From: Parabacteroides johnsonii DSM 18315
Lineage (GTDB): Bacteria > Bacteroidota > Bacteroidia > Bacteroidales > Tannerellaceae
DNA length: 64,000 bases
NCBI RefSeq assembly: GCF_025151045.1
Contig: NZ_CP102285.1
Coordinates: 4,526,001 to 4,590,000 of the forward strand
Reading direction: 5' to 3'
The notes beneath the pieces were generated by a model that saw only the letters and a program-made list of their open reading frames with translations, was not told the DNA's origin and did no database searches. The stretch's first letter is position 1; the number at the start of each line of letters is the position of its first letter. This document shows positions 34,870-45,500 of this stretch, piece after piece. Both the position numbers and the translations under genes were made by a program.

Positions 34870-36453
34870 TTAGCCTTCGTAAGGAATCAGTTCTTTTAAT
34901 ATTTGTTCCTTATACCACGGATCGTCTGCCTCTTTCAGCAGAGGGACCATTTGTCTGCATAGTTCGGAAACGATTTCATGATTCTCCTGCAGGGGGAGAT
35001 TATGCATCTGGTACGGGTCTTTCAAATCATCGAATAGAAGTGCTTCTTTTAGTGTTTTCGTCTTCCGGTCGATTGTGAGTGATAGGGTGTATTGATGTGT
35101 CTTGATTCCTCTCGCTACCGGAAAATAAGAAATGACTTTTCCTTCGGCATCCTTTTCTCCGTCGATATTCTTGATGTACAAGGCTCCCTGGCGTAAAGGA
35201 ACGGAAGAGTCTTTTCCTGTAAAACGTCCTGCATAATTCCGCCCTTCCACTGCTGCTGGGATCTGCTTTTCCAAGCCGCACAGTCCGAGTATGGTCGGCA
35301 TGATATCGGGAGAAGACAACAAAAGTTCGCTGTCGATCCGAGGGGTTACTTTTCCGGGAAAACGAATCATAAACGGGACGTTCATACTTTCGGCATAAGG
35401 CGAGTTTTTGGGATCGTCCGTATTTTGGCTGCACATGGTTTCTCCATGATCGGAAGAGAAAATGACGAGGGTATTCTTATCCAATCCCTGCTTTTCGAGT
35501 TCGTCCAGTATCCGTCCGAAAGCCCGGTCGACGCCTGTCACCGATGCAAAGTAATAACGTACGGAAGCTGCTTTTTTCATCTCCCGGTTTGCGTTCGGGC
35601 GAATGAGTAGGCTGTCCAATGGAAGGTCTTTGTATAAGTCGTAATCTTCCTCCATGCAGTCTTCCAGAGAAGCATACGGGCTATGAGGCGGATTAAAGCT
35701 GACCATCATGAAGAACGGCTTTTTAGGGTCACGCACGTTCCCTTCGTTCCGCAGATAGGAGATGGCTTTATCCGCTTCATGTTCGGGAGACCACTCGTTG
35801 ATTTCATGTTTTACTCCTTCCGTATCCCAATAATGCGGATGCTTGTGCACGTCATAGGTTCCATATGAATACCAATAATCGAAGCCGTGCCGGCGATCTG
35901 CCGGAGTGTAGGCGTCCCAGGCCGGGACACGGTCTTCCACATATTTTCCGGGACGTTCCGGGTCGTTGGGAGTGGGGCAGTCGACATGCAATTTCCCGAT
36001 ATAAGCACAATTGTAGCCAGCCTGGCTGAACACGTCGCTGATGCAGGTCGCATCTTCGCGTAATGAACTGATCGGACGGTTGGCATTACAGTTTAGGGGA
36101 ACTCCGCTATGTTCCGGATACATCCCCGTCAACAATATTCCCCGGTGCGGACTGCTCAGCGGGCAGTTGCTCATAGCCGAAGTCAGTACAACGGATTCTT
36201 TCGCAAACCGGTTCAGATTAGGCGTATGCACCGGATCTCCCTCGAAATTCACCGCTTCCCGGAATCCTGCTTCTCTCCAGAAACCCATCGCATGGTTGCG
36301 CATTTGGTCCGGGAAGATGTAGATGACGTTAGGAGTGCTCGATAAACCTTGGGGGGTAACAGGCTTTTCTTTGCATCCTTGAAAGGAAAAAAGAAGGATA
36401 CCCCCTAAAAGATATGCCGCATCATGGCTGGAATGATTGAGTTGTTTATACAT
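34870..36453 (-). CDS. S1 sulfatase, Ser-type, predicted lipoprotein
   Basis: Sulfatase of 527 residues. The lipobox FQGC (Cys27) predicts membrane anchoring. The modified residue is Ser100 in S100-S-P-H-R104, followed by GILLTG; metal-binding Asp49 is in FPDQ and a second in SSDHGE. Needs an anSME-type maturase. The segment YDVHKHPHYWDTEG and the double-histidine stretch are as expected for a substrate-binding loop, but the subfamily is not assigned. On the same strand as, and downstream of, the SusC/D pair at 36661-41627, separated by a terminator, so it may have its own promoter (36593-36600). Confidence 0.87.
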   Translation of the reverse strand: MYKQLNHSSHDAAYLLGGILLFSFQGCKEKPVTPQGLSSTPNVIYIFPDQMRNHAMGFWREAGFREAVNFEGDPVHTPNLNRFAKESVVLTSAMSNCPLSSPHRGILLTGMYPEHSGVPLNCNANRPISSLREDATCISDVFSQAGYNCAYIGKLHVDCPTPNDPERPGKYVEDRVPAWDAYTPADRRHGFDYWYSYGTYDVHKHPHYWDTEGVKHEINEWSPEHEADKAISYLRNEGNVRDPKKPFFMMVSFNPPHSPYASLEDCMEEDYDLYKDLPLDSLLIRPNANREMKKAASVRYYFASVTGVDRAFGRILDELEKQGLDKNTLVIFSSDHGETMCSQNTDDPKNSPYAESMNVPFMIRFPGKVTPRIDSELLLSSPDIMPTILGLCGLEKQIPAAVEGRNYAGRFTGKDSSVPLRQGALYIKNIDGEKDAEGKVISYFPVARGIKTHQYTLSLTIDRKTKTLKEALLFDDLKDPYQMHNLPLQENHEIVSELCRQMVPLLKEADDPWYKEQILKELIPYEG

Positions 36454-36592
36454 ATTTTTGTTGATTTATAGAACGTAATGATATTTTGCAATTCATTTTT
36501 CCTAGTCCTGATAAGTTGGATATGAGATTCTATGTTCATATTGCTGCCAATATTGAAAGGAGTTCTTCTTTCAGATGGGAGCATATGGATTA

Positions 36593-36600
36593 CAAATATA
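36593..36600 (-). promoter_or_regulatory. Candidate -7 box of the lipoprotein sulfatase gene (TATATTTG)
   Basis: TATATTTG on the minus strand matches the consensus but lies 139 bp before the ATG, directly after the susD terminator. The gap 36454-36592 shows nothing else recognisable. Confidence 0.35.
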
Positions 36601-36604
36601 ATGA

Positions 36605-36634
36605 AAAAGGACAGACATAGCCGTCTGCCCTTTT
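36605..36634 (-). terminator. Intrinsic terminator after susD of the left PUL2/3 arm
   Basis: AAAAGGACAGAC (36605-36616) pairs with GTCTGCCCTTTT (36623-36634) apart from one mismatch. On the minus strand a run of five T follows. It separates susCD from the downstream sulfatase gene. Confidence 0.7.
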
Positions 36635-36660
36635 ATTTGTATTCGTTTAATGGTCAATGA

Positions 36661-38376
36661 TTACCATCCTGGGTTCTGATCCCCTTTCAGGTTCGGGTTC
36701 TTTTCCATTTCACCATTTGGAATCGGCCACAGGTAATCGCGTTCCTGAACGACACGATTATAATAGAACTGTCCGGTGAAACCTTTAACTTGTCCATCCA
36801 GGGATTCGAGCAGTTTCCAACGTTTCATGTCACTGAAGCTATGGCCTTCACCTGCTAATTCGACAGCACGTTCATGTCTGATACGTTTGAAGACTTCGTC
36901 CTTGGTAGTTGCCTTCAAATACTCCGGACCACTGTTGAGGCCTGGCATACCGACACGTTCACGAACCTGATTGATCTTTTCTACAGCTTTGGTTTGCTGA
37001 TCTGTTTGGTTGTAGCATTCAGCCAGCATCAACAGTACGTCTGCATAGCGGATCAATGGGAAATTGATTGGCGTATCTTCACGGTTGTTGATGGCTCCGT
37101 CCATGTCGTATTCGGCAACAAACTTGCGCCATAAATACATTTCGTAATTACCATTGACGCGGATAAAACCATTCTTTTCGTTCGTTTGTCCGGATTTTGC
37201 GGTAATGACATATTCCGTATTCATCGGAGCATTGGAATACCAACCTTTATAAGTTGTATATGGCAGGATGATAGAAGCAGCCATACGCGGGTCGCGTTTG
37301 CCGTACATTTCTAACAATTTATCTTTGGCAGCCGGGTAAGTTACCACTTTATCAAAATCGTCGTTCAATGTGGCGTAGAATGTCTCTTTTTTCACATCGT
37401 CGCTTGCGTTGAATCCCGGGATCACTTCGTCCCAGTTGAACGGACGGCCATCAGACCATTCATAAGAGTCGACGAAGTCGGTAGCTGCCATTACATTGTT
37501 CCAGCAGCTTCCGTAAGAAGCACGGTTCCCCATGTAGAAGGTTGTCGGCATACCAAAGTCTGTACCTACACCACCGATGTTCTGGATGGCGAAAATCATT
37601 TCGGAACTTTCGTCTCCACCCGGCTTGAACAGGTTGGCATAGTCCGAATATAAAGCATATTCACCACTGTTGACTACGCTTTCGAAGCAAGTAGCGGCTT
37701 CTTGGTACTGATTGTTGAAAAGAAGTACTTTTCCTTTCAGAGCCATTGCGGCGCCGGATGTGGCACGGCCTTTGTTCGAGTCGTCCCATTTTGCCGGCAG
37801 GTGAGCGATAGCATCGTCCAAGTCCTGGATGATAAACTTACGCACATCTTCAGCCGAGCTTCTCGGATTCAACATATTGGAGAAATCTTCAGCTACGATT
37901 GTCTTTTCATCATAGAGAGGAATGCCGCCCCAGAAATCGAGCAAAGTGAAATAGTAGAGACCGCGCATGAAGCGGGCTTCCGCTTTGTAACGGCTCTTCA
38001 AATCGTCCGACATATCGCAATTGTCAACATTCTGCAAGATGATGTTCGCACGTGTGACACCTTCATATAATTGTTTGAACTTATTACCGACAGCACCTTC
38101 TGTTGTCGTATAGGTTCCTCTTCCGATATTCGGGTAGGAAGGAGCGTCATATCCGGATGCTATGCCACCCAAACAGTCGAAACCGAACTGGCGGCCAAAC
38201 ACGTCATCATGTGTCATTTGGCTGTAAACGCCCATCATTGCCTGGTCGGCATGGTCTTGTGTCTGGAAGAAGGTTCCGGCACTCAGTTGGTCTTCCGGAA
38301 AACGATCCAGGTCATAGCAACTGCTCATGAATAAAAGTGAAGCAGCGCAAGTGAAGAATAATTTATACTTGTTCAT
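36661..38376 (-). CDS. SusD-family outer-membrane lipoprotein (left arm of PUL2/3)
   Basis: Lipoprotein of 571 residues, lipobox MSSC (Cys20) followed by YDLDRFPEDQLS. The SusD fold is shown by FMRGLYYFTLLDFWGGIPLYDE and the C-terminal RIRHERAVELAGEGHSFSDMKRWK. It is closely similar in plan to the SusD at 45843-47561 (same CYDLDR start, same NPGW end), so the two SusCD pairs are paralogues. It begins 14 bp after the susC stop on the same transcript. Ligand unknown. Confidence 0.93.
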   Translation of the reverse strand: MNKYKLFFTCAASLLFMSSCYDLDRFPEDQLSAGTFFQTQDHADQAMMGVYSQMTHDDVFGRQFGFDCLGGIASGYDAPSYPNIGRGTYTTTEGAVGNKFKQLYEGVTRANIILQNVDNCDMSDDLKSRYKAEARFMRGLYYFTLLDFWGGIPLYDEKTIVAEDFSNMLNPRSSAEDVRKFIIQDLDDAIAHLPAKWDDSNKGRATSGAAMALKGKVLLFNNQYQEAATCFESVVNSGEYALYSDYANLFKPGGDESSEMIFAIQNIGGVGTDFGMPTTFYMGNRASYGSCWNNVMAATDFVDSYEWSDGRPFNWDEVIPGFNASDDVKKETFYATLNDDFDKVVTYPAAKDKLLEMYGKRDPRMAASIILPYTTYKGWYSNAPMNTEYVITAKSGQTNEKNGFIRVNGNYEMYLWRKFVAEYDMDGAINNREDTPINFPLIRYADVLLMLAECYNQTDQQTKAVEKINQVRERVGMPGLNSGPEYLKATTKDEVFKRIRHERAVELAGEGHSFSDMKRWKLLESLDGQVKGFTGQFYYNRVVQERDYLWPIPNGEMEKNPNLKGDQNPGW

Positions 38377-38390
38377 GATGTTTAATTCAA

Positions 38391-41300
38391 TTAAAAGGTG
38401 ACATTAATACCTAATACAGCCGACTTCATAGCCGGATAACCTAAACCGCTGATTTCCGGATCAAGACCTCTGTAAGAGGTGAAAGTGAAGAAGTTCTCCA
38501 AACTGCCGTAGAAGCGAAGTCTTTCCAGTTGCATTTTTTCCGTAACGGATTTAGGCAGAGTATAACCCAATTGGATGTTACGGATTTTCAAGAATGCTTT
38601 GTTCGACAGGTAGAAGTCGCTCATTTGCTTGTTGATCGTATTTTGAGATTGCAGCAGACGCGGATAAGTTGCATCTGTCCGGCCTTCTGTCCAACGGCCT
38701 TCAGCCACTTCTTTATTCAACTGGTAACCGAAACGAACGGATGAGGTGTTCGCCAAGTCATGTTGCCAGTAGGCTTTCACACCTGCTTGTCCCTGGAAGA
38801 GAATGGAAAAGTCAAAACCTTTATAGGCGGCATTCAGGTTCAAACCGAATTGGAATTTCGGGTTCGGGCCATCGCTGACGATTTCGCGGTCATTCATGTC
38901 GATAATACCGTCTCCATTGCTATCGATATAAAGCAAATCACCTTTCTGAGGAGTACCGAATGCAGCAAACGGATTGACTTTTTTACCTGTTTTTTCGTCT
39001 ATCGGTGCGTTGTCGATCATTTTTTGTACTAAAGCCAAGTCTTCATCTGTCTGGATGATACGATCTACACGCAGCAAATATTGAGAGTTGATCGAGTGTC
39101 CTTCCCAAATCAAGTTGGCTCCGTCAATGGACTGACCGCCTTTTTCTTTCCCTTTGAACTTGTTGACCTTGTTTCTGACGAATGTGAAGTTTCCGTTCAC
39201 GCCATAAGAGAAGTCTCCGATATGGTCTTGCCAACCAAGTGTCATTTCAATACCCTGGTTTGTAACAGTAGCACTGTTCTGCTTAGGTATGGAAGCTGTA
39301 CCGTGTACGTCAGGAGCAGGCAGGTTGATCAGGATGTCTTTTGTCTTTTTGTTGAAATAGTCGATCGTACCGGTAAGTTTGTTGTTAACCAATCCGAAAT
39401 CGACACCGACGTTGGTCATGTAGGTGGATTCCCAAGTCAAGTTAGGATTAGCCAATTGAGCTTGGGCAAGTCCCAGTACTAAGGCATTGTTCAAGGTATA
39501 GTTGAAAGCACTTCCGCTGCTTGGTTTGTTGGCATAAGTAGCGATGGCATCATAATTGCCGACGGAGTTATTACCTAAAGAACCATAAGAAAGACGGAGT
39601 TTCAAGTTGCTCAATCCTTTTTCTACCCAATTTTCCATGAATGCTTCCTGGTCCATACGCCAAGCTACGGAAGCAGAGGGGAAATAACCGGTACGTTTAT
39701 TGGAAAGGAATCGGGATGATTGGTCTGCACGAAGGTTCACTTCCAACAGATATTTATTTTCCCAGTCTAAATTGACGCGCCCGAAGAAAGAACGCATAGC
39801 CCATTCCGTACTTGAACCGGATGCTGTCGCATCACCGATGGCGGCATTGATCACATTCAAGCTCAAATCGATCATGTCATATTTCGTTGCAGAAAAATTA
39901 CGGCTACGATACATTTCCTGGCTGGCTCCGACCATTGCATTTAAGCCTAACCGGTCATTTGCCAAACGTTTTTCATAGCGTAGGACGACATCACCGAAGA
40001 ACCGTTCGACTTTGCCGTCATAATTCATGATATTCGTTTTACCACGGTTTGTCCAAGTAACAGTTTCGTTGTAGAAGTTCCATTGATCAATGAAGACCGG
40101 TTTCTTTTCACGCAACTCATCTACAAACTCATATGAATAAGAAGCTGTAGCTGAGAAGCCTTCAAAAGGTTTGATGGTTCCGACAAATCTTGAACGCAGG
40201 TTTGTTTTACGAATGTTTCCTGCTACACGGTTCAAGCGTGCCAGCGGGTTGTTATTGGCTGATTGAGCATCGTCTTCTCCATTGTTCATAGCTCCGTATC
40301 GTCCGTCCGGTGCACGGAACACCATACCGGGAGTTGTTGCTGAAGCATATGTGAACACATCATCGACAGATGTGTCTTTTTTATCACTCTCCGTATATTT
40401 GGCAGACGGATCCATATTGGATACATAGCCACTGACTTGAGCCCCTAAATTCAACCAGGGTTTTATATCGGCGGAGATATTGACACGTCCGTTATACTTC
40501 TCGAATCCGGTATTTTCCATAACACCCGGATTTTTTTGATAACCGAATGAAGAGTAGAAACGGATTTTATCGCTACCGCCGCTCATTGAGATTACATGGT
40601 TGTGGGATGTCGAATTTTTGAATGTCTCATCCAACCAGTTGGTATTCGGATATTTCAACGGATTCTGTCCGCCGTCTTTCCGCCATTCGTCGATAATTTC
40701 TTGTGAGAATTGTGCCTTTAAACCTGAATTGAGATATCCTTCGTTGATTAATTCCATGTAGGTGGCATAGTCTGATACCGGATCCATGGAACTTGGGATT
40801 TCAGGAGAGGTGAATGAAACATAACCGTTATAATCCAATTTGATAGAGCCGGCTTTACCTTGCTTGGTCGTGATTAATATGACACCATTGGCAGCACGGG
40901 AACCGTAGATAGCTGACGAGGCAGCATCTTTCAATACGGTCATTGATTCGATATCCTGGGGATTGACGGTGTTAATACCTGCTTCGACGCCATCGATAAT
41001 AACCAACGGAGCGGAGTCATTCAGCGTACCCTGTCCACGCACTTTGATGGAGGCATTGTCATTACCCGGCTGATTGGTTGAACCTTGTACGTTTACACCA
41101 GCTGCCAAACCTGCCAGTGCATGGGAAACGTTGGTGATAGGGCGGCTTTCTGTCAGTTCTGCAACATTAATGGTCGAAACAGATCCGGACAAGTTAACCT
41201 TTTTCTGTGTGCCGTAACCTACAACTACAACTTCTTCCAAAGCTTGTGAGTCTTCGGCTAGTTTAATGTTGAACGAAGTCTGATTGTTTACGGGGATTTC

Positions 41301-41627
41301 TTGGTCCTTATATCCGATATAAGAAACAACAAGGATGGAATTAGGAGATACTTCTAAAGAGAAATTACCGTCCATGTCGGTAATTGTACCGTTAGTAGTT
41401 CCTTTTTCTACGACATTAGCTCCAGCGATAGGACCCAGAGCATCTTCTACTACACCTTTGATACTGTGTTTTGCCTGTTGAGGAGAAGCTACAACAGGAG
41501 TAGGTTCATTTGAACCAAACGTATCGGTAGAAGGATTAGCTGAGGCCATTCCGATTGATGCCAGGAACATGGAAGCTCCCAGGAACATCGCTCTCGATAC
41601 ATAAAAGCGTTTAAAATCTTTTGTCAT
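38391..41627 (-). CDS. SusC-family TonB-dependent receptor (left arm of PUL2/3)
   Basis: Outer-membrane importer of 1078 residues: signal peptide (about 1-30), regulatory-like beta-sandwich (about 55-125), TonB-box-like EEVVVVGYG (131-139), plug (SSAIYGSRAANGVILITTK), barrel ending GINVTF. There is no STN domain, so regulation is not through FecR. The first 44 bases of the coding sequence, and 7 bases before it, are identical to the divergent susC at 42582. A consensus -7 box 134 bp upstream lies inside the inverted-repeat-bounded region. Confidence 0.94.
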   Translation of the reverse strand: MTKDFKRFYVSRAMFLGASMFLASIGMASANPSTDTFGSNEPTPVVASPQQAKHSIKGVVEDALGPIAGANVVEKGTTNGTITDMDGNFSLEVSPNSILVVSYIGYKDQEIPVNNQTSFNIKLAEDSQALEEVVVVGYGTQKKVNLSGSVSTINVAELTESRPITNVSHALAGLAAGVNVQGSTNQPGNDNASIKVRGQGTLNDSAPLVIIDGVEAGINTVNPQDIESMTVLKDAASSAIYGSRAANGVILITTKQGKAGSIKLDYNGYVSFTSPEIPSSMDPVSDYATYMELINEGYLNSGLKAQFSQEIIDEWRKDGGQNPLKYPNTNWLDETFKNSTSHNHVISMSGGSDKIRFYSSFGYQKNPGVMENTGFEKYNGRVNISADIKPWLNLGAQVSGYVSNMDPSAKYTESDKKDTSVDDVFTYASATTPGMVFRAPDGRYGAMNNGEDDAQSANNNPLARLNRVAGNIRKTNLRSRFVGTIKPFEGFSATASYSYEFVDELREKKPVFIDQWNFYNETVTWTNRGKTNIMNYDGKVERFFGDVVLRYEKRLANDRLGLNAMVGASQEMYRSRNFSATKYDMIDLSLNVINAAIGDATASGSSTEWAMRSFFGRVNLDWENKYLLEVNLRADQSSRFLSNKRTGYFPSASVAWRMDQEAFMENWVEKGLSNLKLRLSYGSLGNNSVGNYDAIATYANKPSSGSAFNYTLNNALVLGLAQAQLANPNLTWESTYMTNVGVDFGLVNNKLTGTIDYFNKKTKDILINLPAPDVHGTASIPKQNSATVTNQGIEMTLGWQDHIGDFSYGVNGNFTFVRNKVNKFKGKEKGGQSIDGANLIWEGHSINSQYLLRVDRIIQTDEDLALVQKMIDNAPIDEKTGKKVNPFAAFGTPQKGDLLYIDSNGDGIIDMNDREIVSDGPNPKFQFGLNLNAAYKGFDFSILFQGQAGVKAYWQHDLANTSSVRFGYQLNKEVAEGRWTEGRTDATYPRLLQSQNTINKQMSDFYLSNKAFLKIRNIQLGYTLPKSVTEKMQLERLRFYGSLENFFTFTSYRGLDPEISGLGYPAMKSAVLGINVTF

Positions 41628-41725
41628 AATAACACCAGATTGATTAATAAATTGATAATAATTCTCGTTTCTCTAAATAGGCACTTTGTGTTTTTCCATT
41701 GTGTTTTTCACAAAAGTGTGTTTTG

Positions 41726-41748
41726 ATCTAAGTTCTTCAAGAACTATG
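41726..41748. repeat. Left arm of 23-bp inverted repeat between divergent susC genes
   Basis: Contains the dyad AGTTCTTCAAGAACT and ends CTATG. It matches the complement of 42479-42501 at 21 of 23 positions. It sits 12 bp from the -7 box of the left susC, at the very beginning of that gene's predicted leader. Confidence 0.7.
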
Positions 41749-41760
41749 ACCAAAACGCTG

Positions 41761-41768
41761 CAAATTTA
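41761..41768 (-). promoter_or_regulatory. -7 box of the left susC (TAAATTTG)
   Basis: TAAATTTG on the minus strand matches TANNTTTG, giving a leader of about 130 nt. There is no clear -33 element, as is common for activator-dependent PUL promoters. It lies inside the segment bounded by the inverted repeats. Confidence 0.5.
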
Positions 41769-42478
41769 GATGTTAATAATGTGCATGGATGTATAATTTT
41801 ATCCATTTGATATGCACTAATCTTCCAACGGTGAGTTTTTAGCAATATGTTAAGTGTTTATATATTAGCATATTGTGATGTATGTGTTTTATATAACATA
41901 TAAATTAGGCTTAATGAGCAATATATTTATTTAGCATTCATGTTTGAATATTTACATGGATACACATCGAAACGTAAAAACGATACAACTAAGGCGAATT
42001 CTCATAATTTGGCAGATATGAACCATAAATGGAGATTTGTCACCATGTTGTTTAAGCATGTATTACACGAAATTCCAATTCGGCTTCTCTCCGTCCTATA
42101 AACCAATTGATTATCATGCTATACAAGGATGAAGGCAAGCGTCCGGACAGGCTTCATCTCAAAAATTTACCTTCACCCTGTCTCGTCCTGATTTAGGTTG
42201 ACCATGCCACTCTGCTTCATCTTCACCACTATATATTTAAGTGAAAATGGGACTTTCCGAGGCCGACTTACCTCAGATGAAGGCAAACATAAGCGGAGAA
42301 GCCACTTCTATTACTTATATTCACCTTCAAGATGTTTATAATCAAATTATTACATGTGTAGGTGATGGCAATTTGCGGATTATGGCGAAAAAATAAAAAA
42401 ACGGATTGAATAAACTCTATCTCTCCATAGTCGTATGCAGTAATTATCAATATTGAATCGTAAATGATGACGAAGCAC

Positions 42479-42501
42479 CATAGTTCTTGAAGGACTCAGA
42501 T
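42479..42501. repeat. Right arm of 23-bp inverted repeat between divergent susC genes
   Basis: Contains CATAGTTCTTGAAGGACT, an almost perfect dyad, about 80 bp before the right susC start. It matches the complement of 41726-41748 at 21 of 23 positions. The sequence just inside this arm has TAAATGAT (42461-42468) where the left side has TAAATTTG. Confidence 0.7.
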
Positions 42502-42581
42502 ATATTTTGAGCATGTAAAAACACAAACGATAATTAATTGAGATATGAATTATAAATCTAATTTACTAATCCAATGTTATT

Positions 42582-45500
42582 ATGACAAAAGATTTTAAAC
42601 GCTTTTATGTATCGAGAGCGATGTTTTTGGGGACTTCCATGTTCTTAGCATCGATCGGGATAGCTTCTGCTAATCCTTCTACCGGTACACTGAGTTCTGC
42701 AGAACTCAGTCCTGTTGTCGCTTCGCCACAACAGGCTAAATACACTATTAAAGGTATAGTTGAAGACGAATTTGGTCCGGTCGCTGGAGCAAATGTCGTA
42801 GAAAAAGGAACGACTAATGGGACGATTACAGACATGGATGGAAACTTTGCACTTGAAGTGAATCCGAATTCGACTTTAGTTGTTTCATTTATCGGTTATA
42901 AAGAGCAGGAGATTCAAGTTAACGGGCAAACTTCGTTTACAATTAAATTGAAAGAAGATTCTCAGGCACTTGAAGAGGTTGTTGTTGTCGGTTATGGAAC
43001 GCAGAAAAAAGTGAATCTTTCCGGTTCTATTACGTCTGTTAATGTAGGGGAAATGACCGAAAGTCGTCCGTTAACAAGTATTTCTACTGCACTTGCAGGT
43101 ACTGCGCCAGGTGTTCATATAGCGTCAACTAACAACTTGCCGTCGAATAATGGAGATGCAGAAATCACAGTTCGCGGTCAAGGAACATTGAACAATTCTT
43201 CGCCCTTGGTTATCATTGACGGTGTGGAAGGGAGTATGAGTTCCGTTAATCCCCAAGATGTGGAAACCATGACTGTTTTGAAAGATGCAGCCTCGTCAGC
43301 TATCTATGGATCACGTGCTGCAAACGGTGTTATACTTATTACAACAAAGTCGGGTAAATCTGGCAAAATGAAATTGGAGTATAACGGTTATGTCTCATTC
43401 GAAACTTTAAAGCAGCCTTACGAAGTGATAAGCGATTATGCGACCTATATGGAGCTAATGAATGAAGGGATGCTTAACAGCAACAAAGATGCTCCTTTCT
43501 CACAGGCAACCATTGATCTTTGGCGTGAAAAATCGAAAGATCCAAATGGCTTGACAAACGGAGTCCCTAATTACTTGGCTTATCCTAATAGTAATCTTTT
43601 TGATGTATATCAAACAGGAGTTTCTCATCAACACAATATTTCGGCCTCGGGAGGAAGTGAAAAATTGACTTATTATACTTCTTTCAATTATTTAAATAAT
43701 CCAGGTATTCTGGAAAACATGGGGTACGAAAAATTTAGTCTCCGTGCAAATATTGATTCACAGCTGAAAGATTGGTTGAAAGTAGGTGTGAATATGAGTG
43801 GTTATGTCGCCAACACGACTCCTGTTACAGAAAATCTGGATGACATCTACACGTATGGATTGACAGGTGGTAACCCTGGAGTTGCTTATTTGGATGATCA
43901 AAATCGATTGGGTATCAATGCTAATCCGGAAGACGACCCGCAAAATGCAACGAATAACCCGTACAATCGTTTGCGGAATGTGACAGGAAATATTGATATG
44001 AACAGTATGAAGACACGTTTATATGCAATTTTGACACCGTTGAAAGGATTGACAATTCAAGGCTCTTATACATACGATTACTACGATAAGAAGAAGGTGT
44101 CCAAGCCGAACTTCGTGCCATTATATAATTTCCAGACTGGTGCACTGTATTCTGACGGAGTCGGACAGACAAGTATTACAAATTACAGTGAAAAGACCAT
44201 TCGTAACTTTATGGATGCGACAGCTCGCTACGAACGGAATTTCTTTGATGATCGTTTAAGTGCAACTTTGATGGTTGGTGCCAGCCAAGAACAATACAAG
44301 TATTCGGATTTTGGTGTAACACGCAAAGATTTAATTGACCCGTCGTTAGGGGTTGTCGAAGGAGCCTATGGAGATTATTCGGGAGAAGGTAATACCTATG
44401 AATGGGCAATGCGTTCATTCTTCGGACGTTTAAATTTAGGGTGGGATGACCGTTATTTGCTTGAAGTAAACCTTCGTGCCGATGGTTCCTCTCGCTTCAA
44501 CAAGAACAACCGATGGGGGTATTTCCCGTCTTTCTCAGGAGCTTGGCGTTTGTCTGAAGAGGCATTTATGGAGGATACCAGAAGCTGGTTGGATAATTTG
44601 AAACTTCGTGCATCCTACGGATCGTTAGGTAATAATACACTGGGGGATAATCGTGATAAGGATGGAAACTATATGTCTCAGTCAATGTTTGCACAAACTA
44701 ATTACGTTTTGGGGCGTACTGTCGTAAATGGATTGTCACAGACTGCGATAGCAAATGCTGATTTAACATGGGAAACGACTTATATCACGAACATCGGTGT
44801 TGATTACGGCCTGTTGGGAAACCGTCTTTCTGGAAGTATTGAATATTTCGACAAACGTACGAAAGGTATTTTGATTGACTTGCCGGCGCCGATGGTACAT
44901 GGTAATGCAACAGTACCTAAACAAAACTCAGCCAAGGTTTCAAACCGAGGTATCGAATTCACGACCAGTTGGAATGATAAGATAGGAAAAGACTTTTCTT
45001 ATAATGTTGGTTTTAATTTCACCTACATTAAAAATAATGTTGATAAGTTTAAAGGAGGTGATGCTTCTTATGATGGAGCCCGTATGTTGAAAGAAGGATT
45101 ACCAATCTGGTCTTTATATGTATTGGAGGCTGACCGTATCATCCAGACTGACGAAGATTTGGCGATTGTCGAACAAATGGTCGCCAATAACCCGGATGCA
45201 TTCACTGCATTCGGAACACCTCAGAAAGGTGATCTCCTGTATAAAGACGTTAACGGAAGAGATGAAAACGGGGAACTGACAGGTAAGCCTGATGGAAAAA
45301 TTGATAATGATGACCGTGTGGTAGTAGGTAACGGACAGAATCCTAATTTTACGTTTGGTATGAACTTAGGTTTCGAGTGGAAAGGTATCGATTTCTCAAT
45401 GTTATTTCAGGGACAGGCTGGCTTGAAAGATATTTTCCACAGTAATTTGTTCCGTAGTGTGGTTCGTCAAGGATATCAAATCAATGCGGATGTTGCCGAT

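Larger units (their letters stand above)
41628..42581. other. 954-bp intergenic region between divergent susC genes
   Basis: No coding sequence is supported: the frames are short and AT-rich. It contains the two 23-bp inverted repeats (41726-41748 and 42479-42501), one exact -7 box facing the left susC, a degenerate box (TAAATGAT, 42461-42468) facing the right susC, and CCTTCATCTC/CACCTTCA-type patches near 42140-42230. Binding sites of the HTCS regulator would be expected here but cannot be identified by eye. Confidence 0.6.

Noticed and set aside
42268-42450. 60-codon minus-strand frame in the susC-susC intergenic region
   Set aside because: Short, AT-rich and without start signal or similarity, and it overlaps the probable regulatory DNA.
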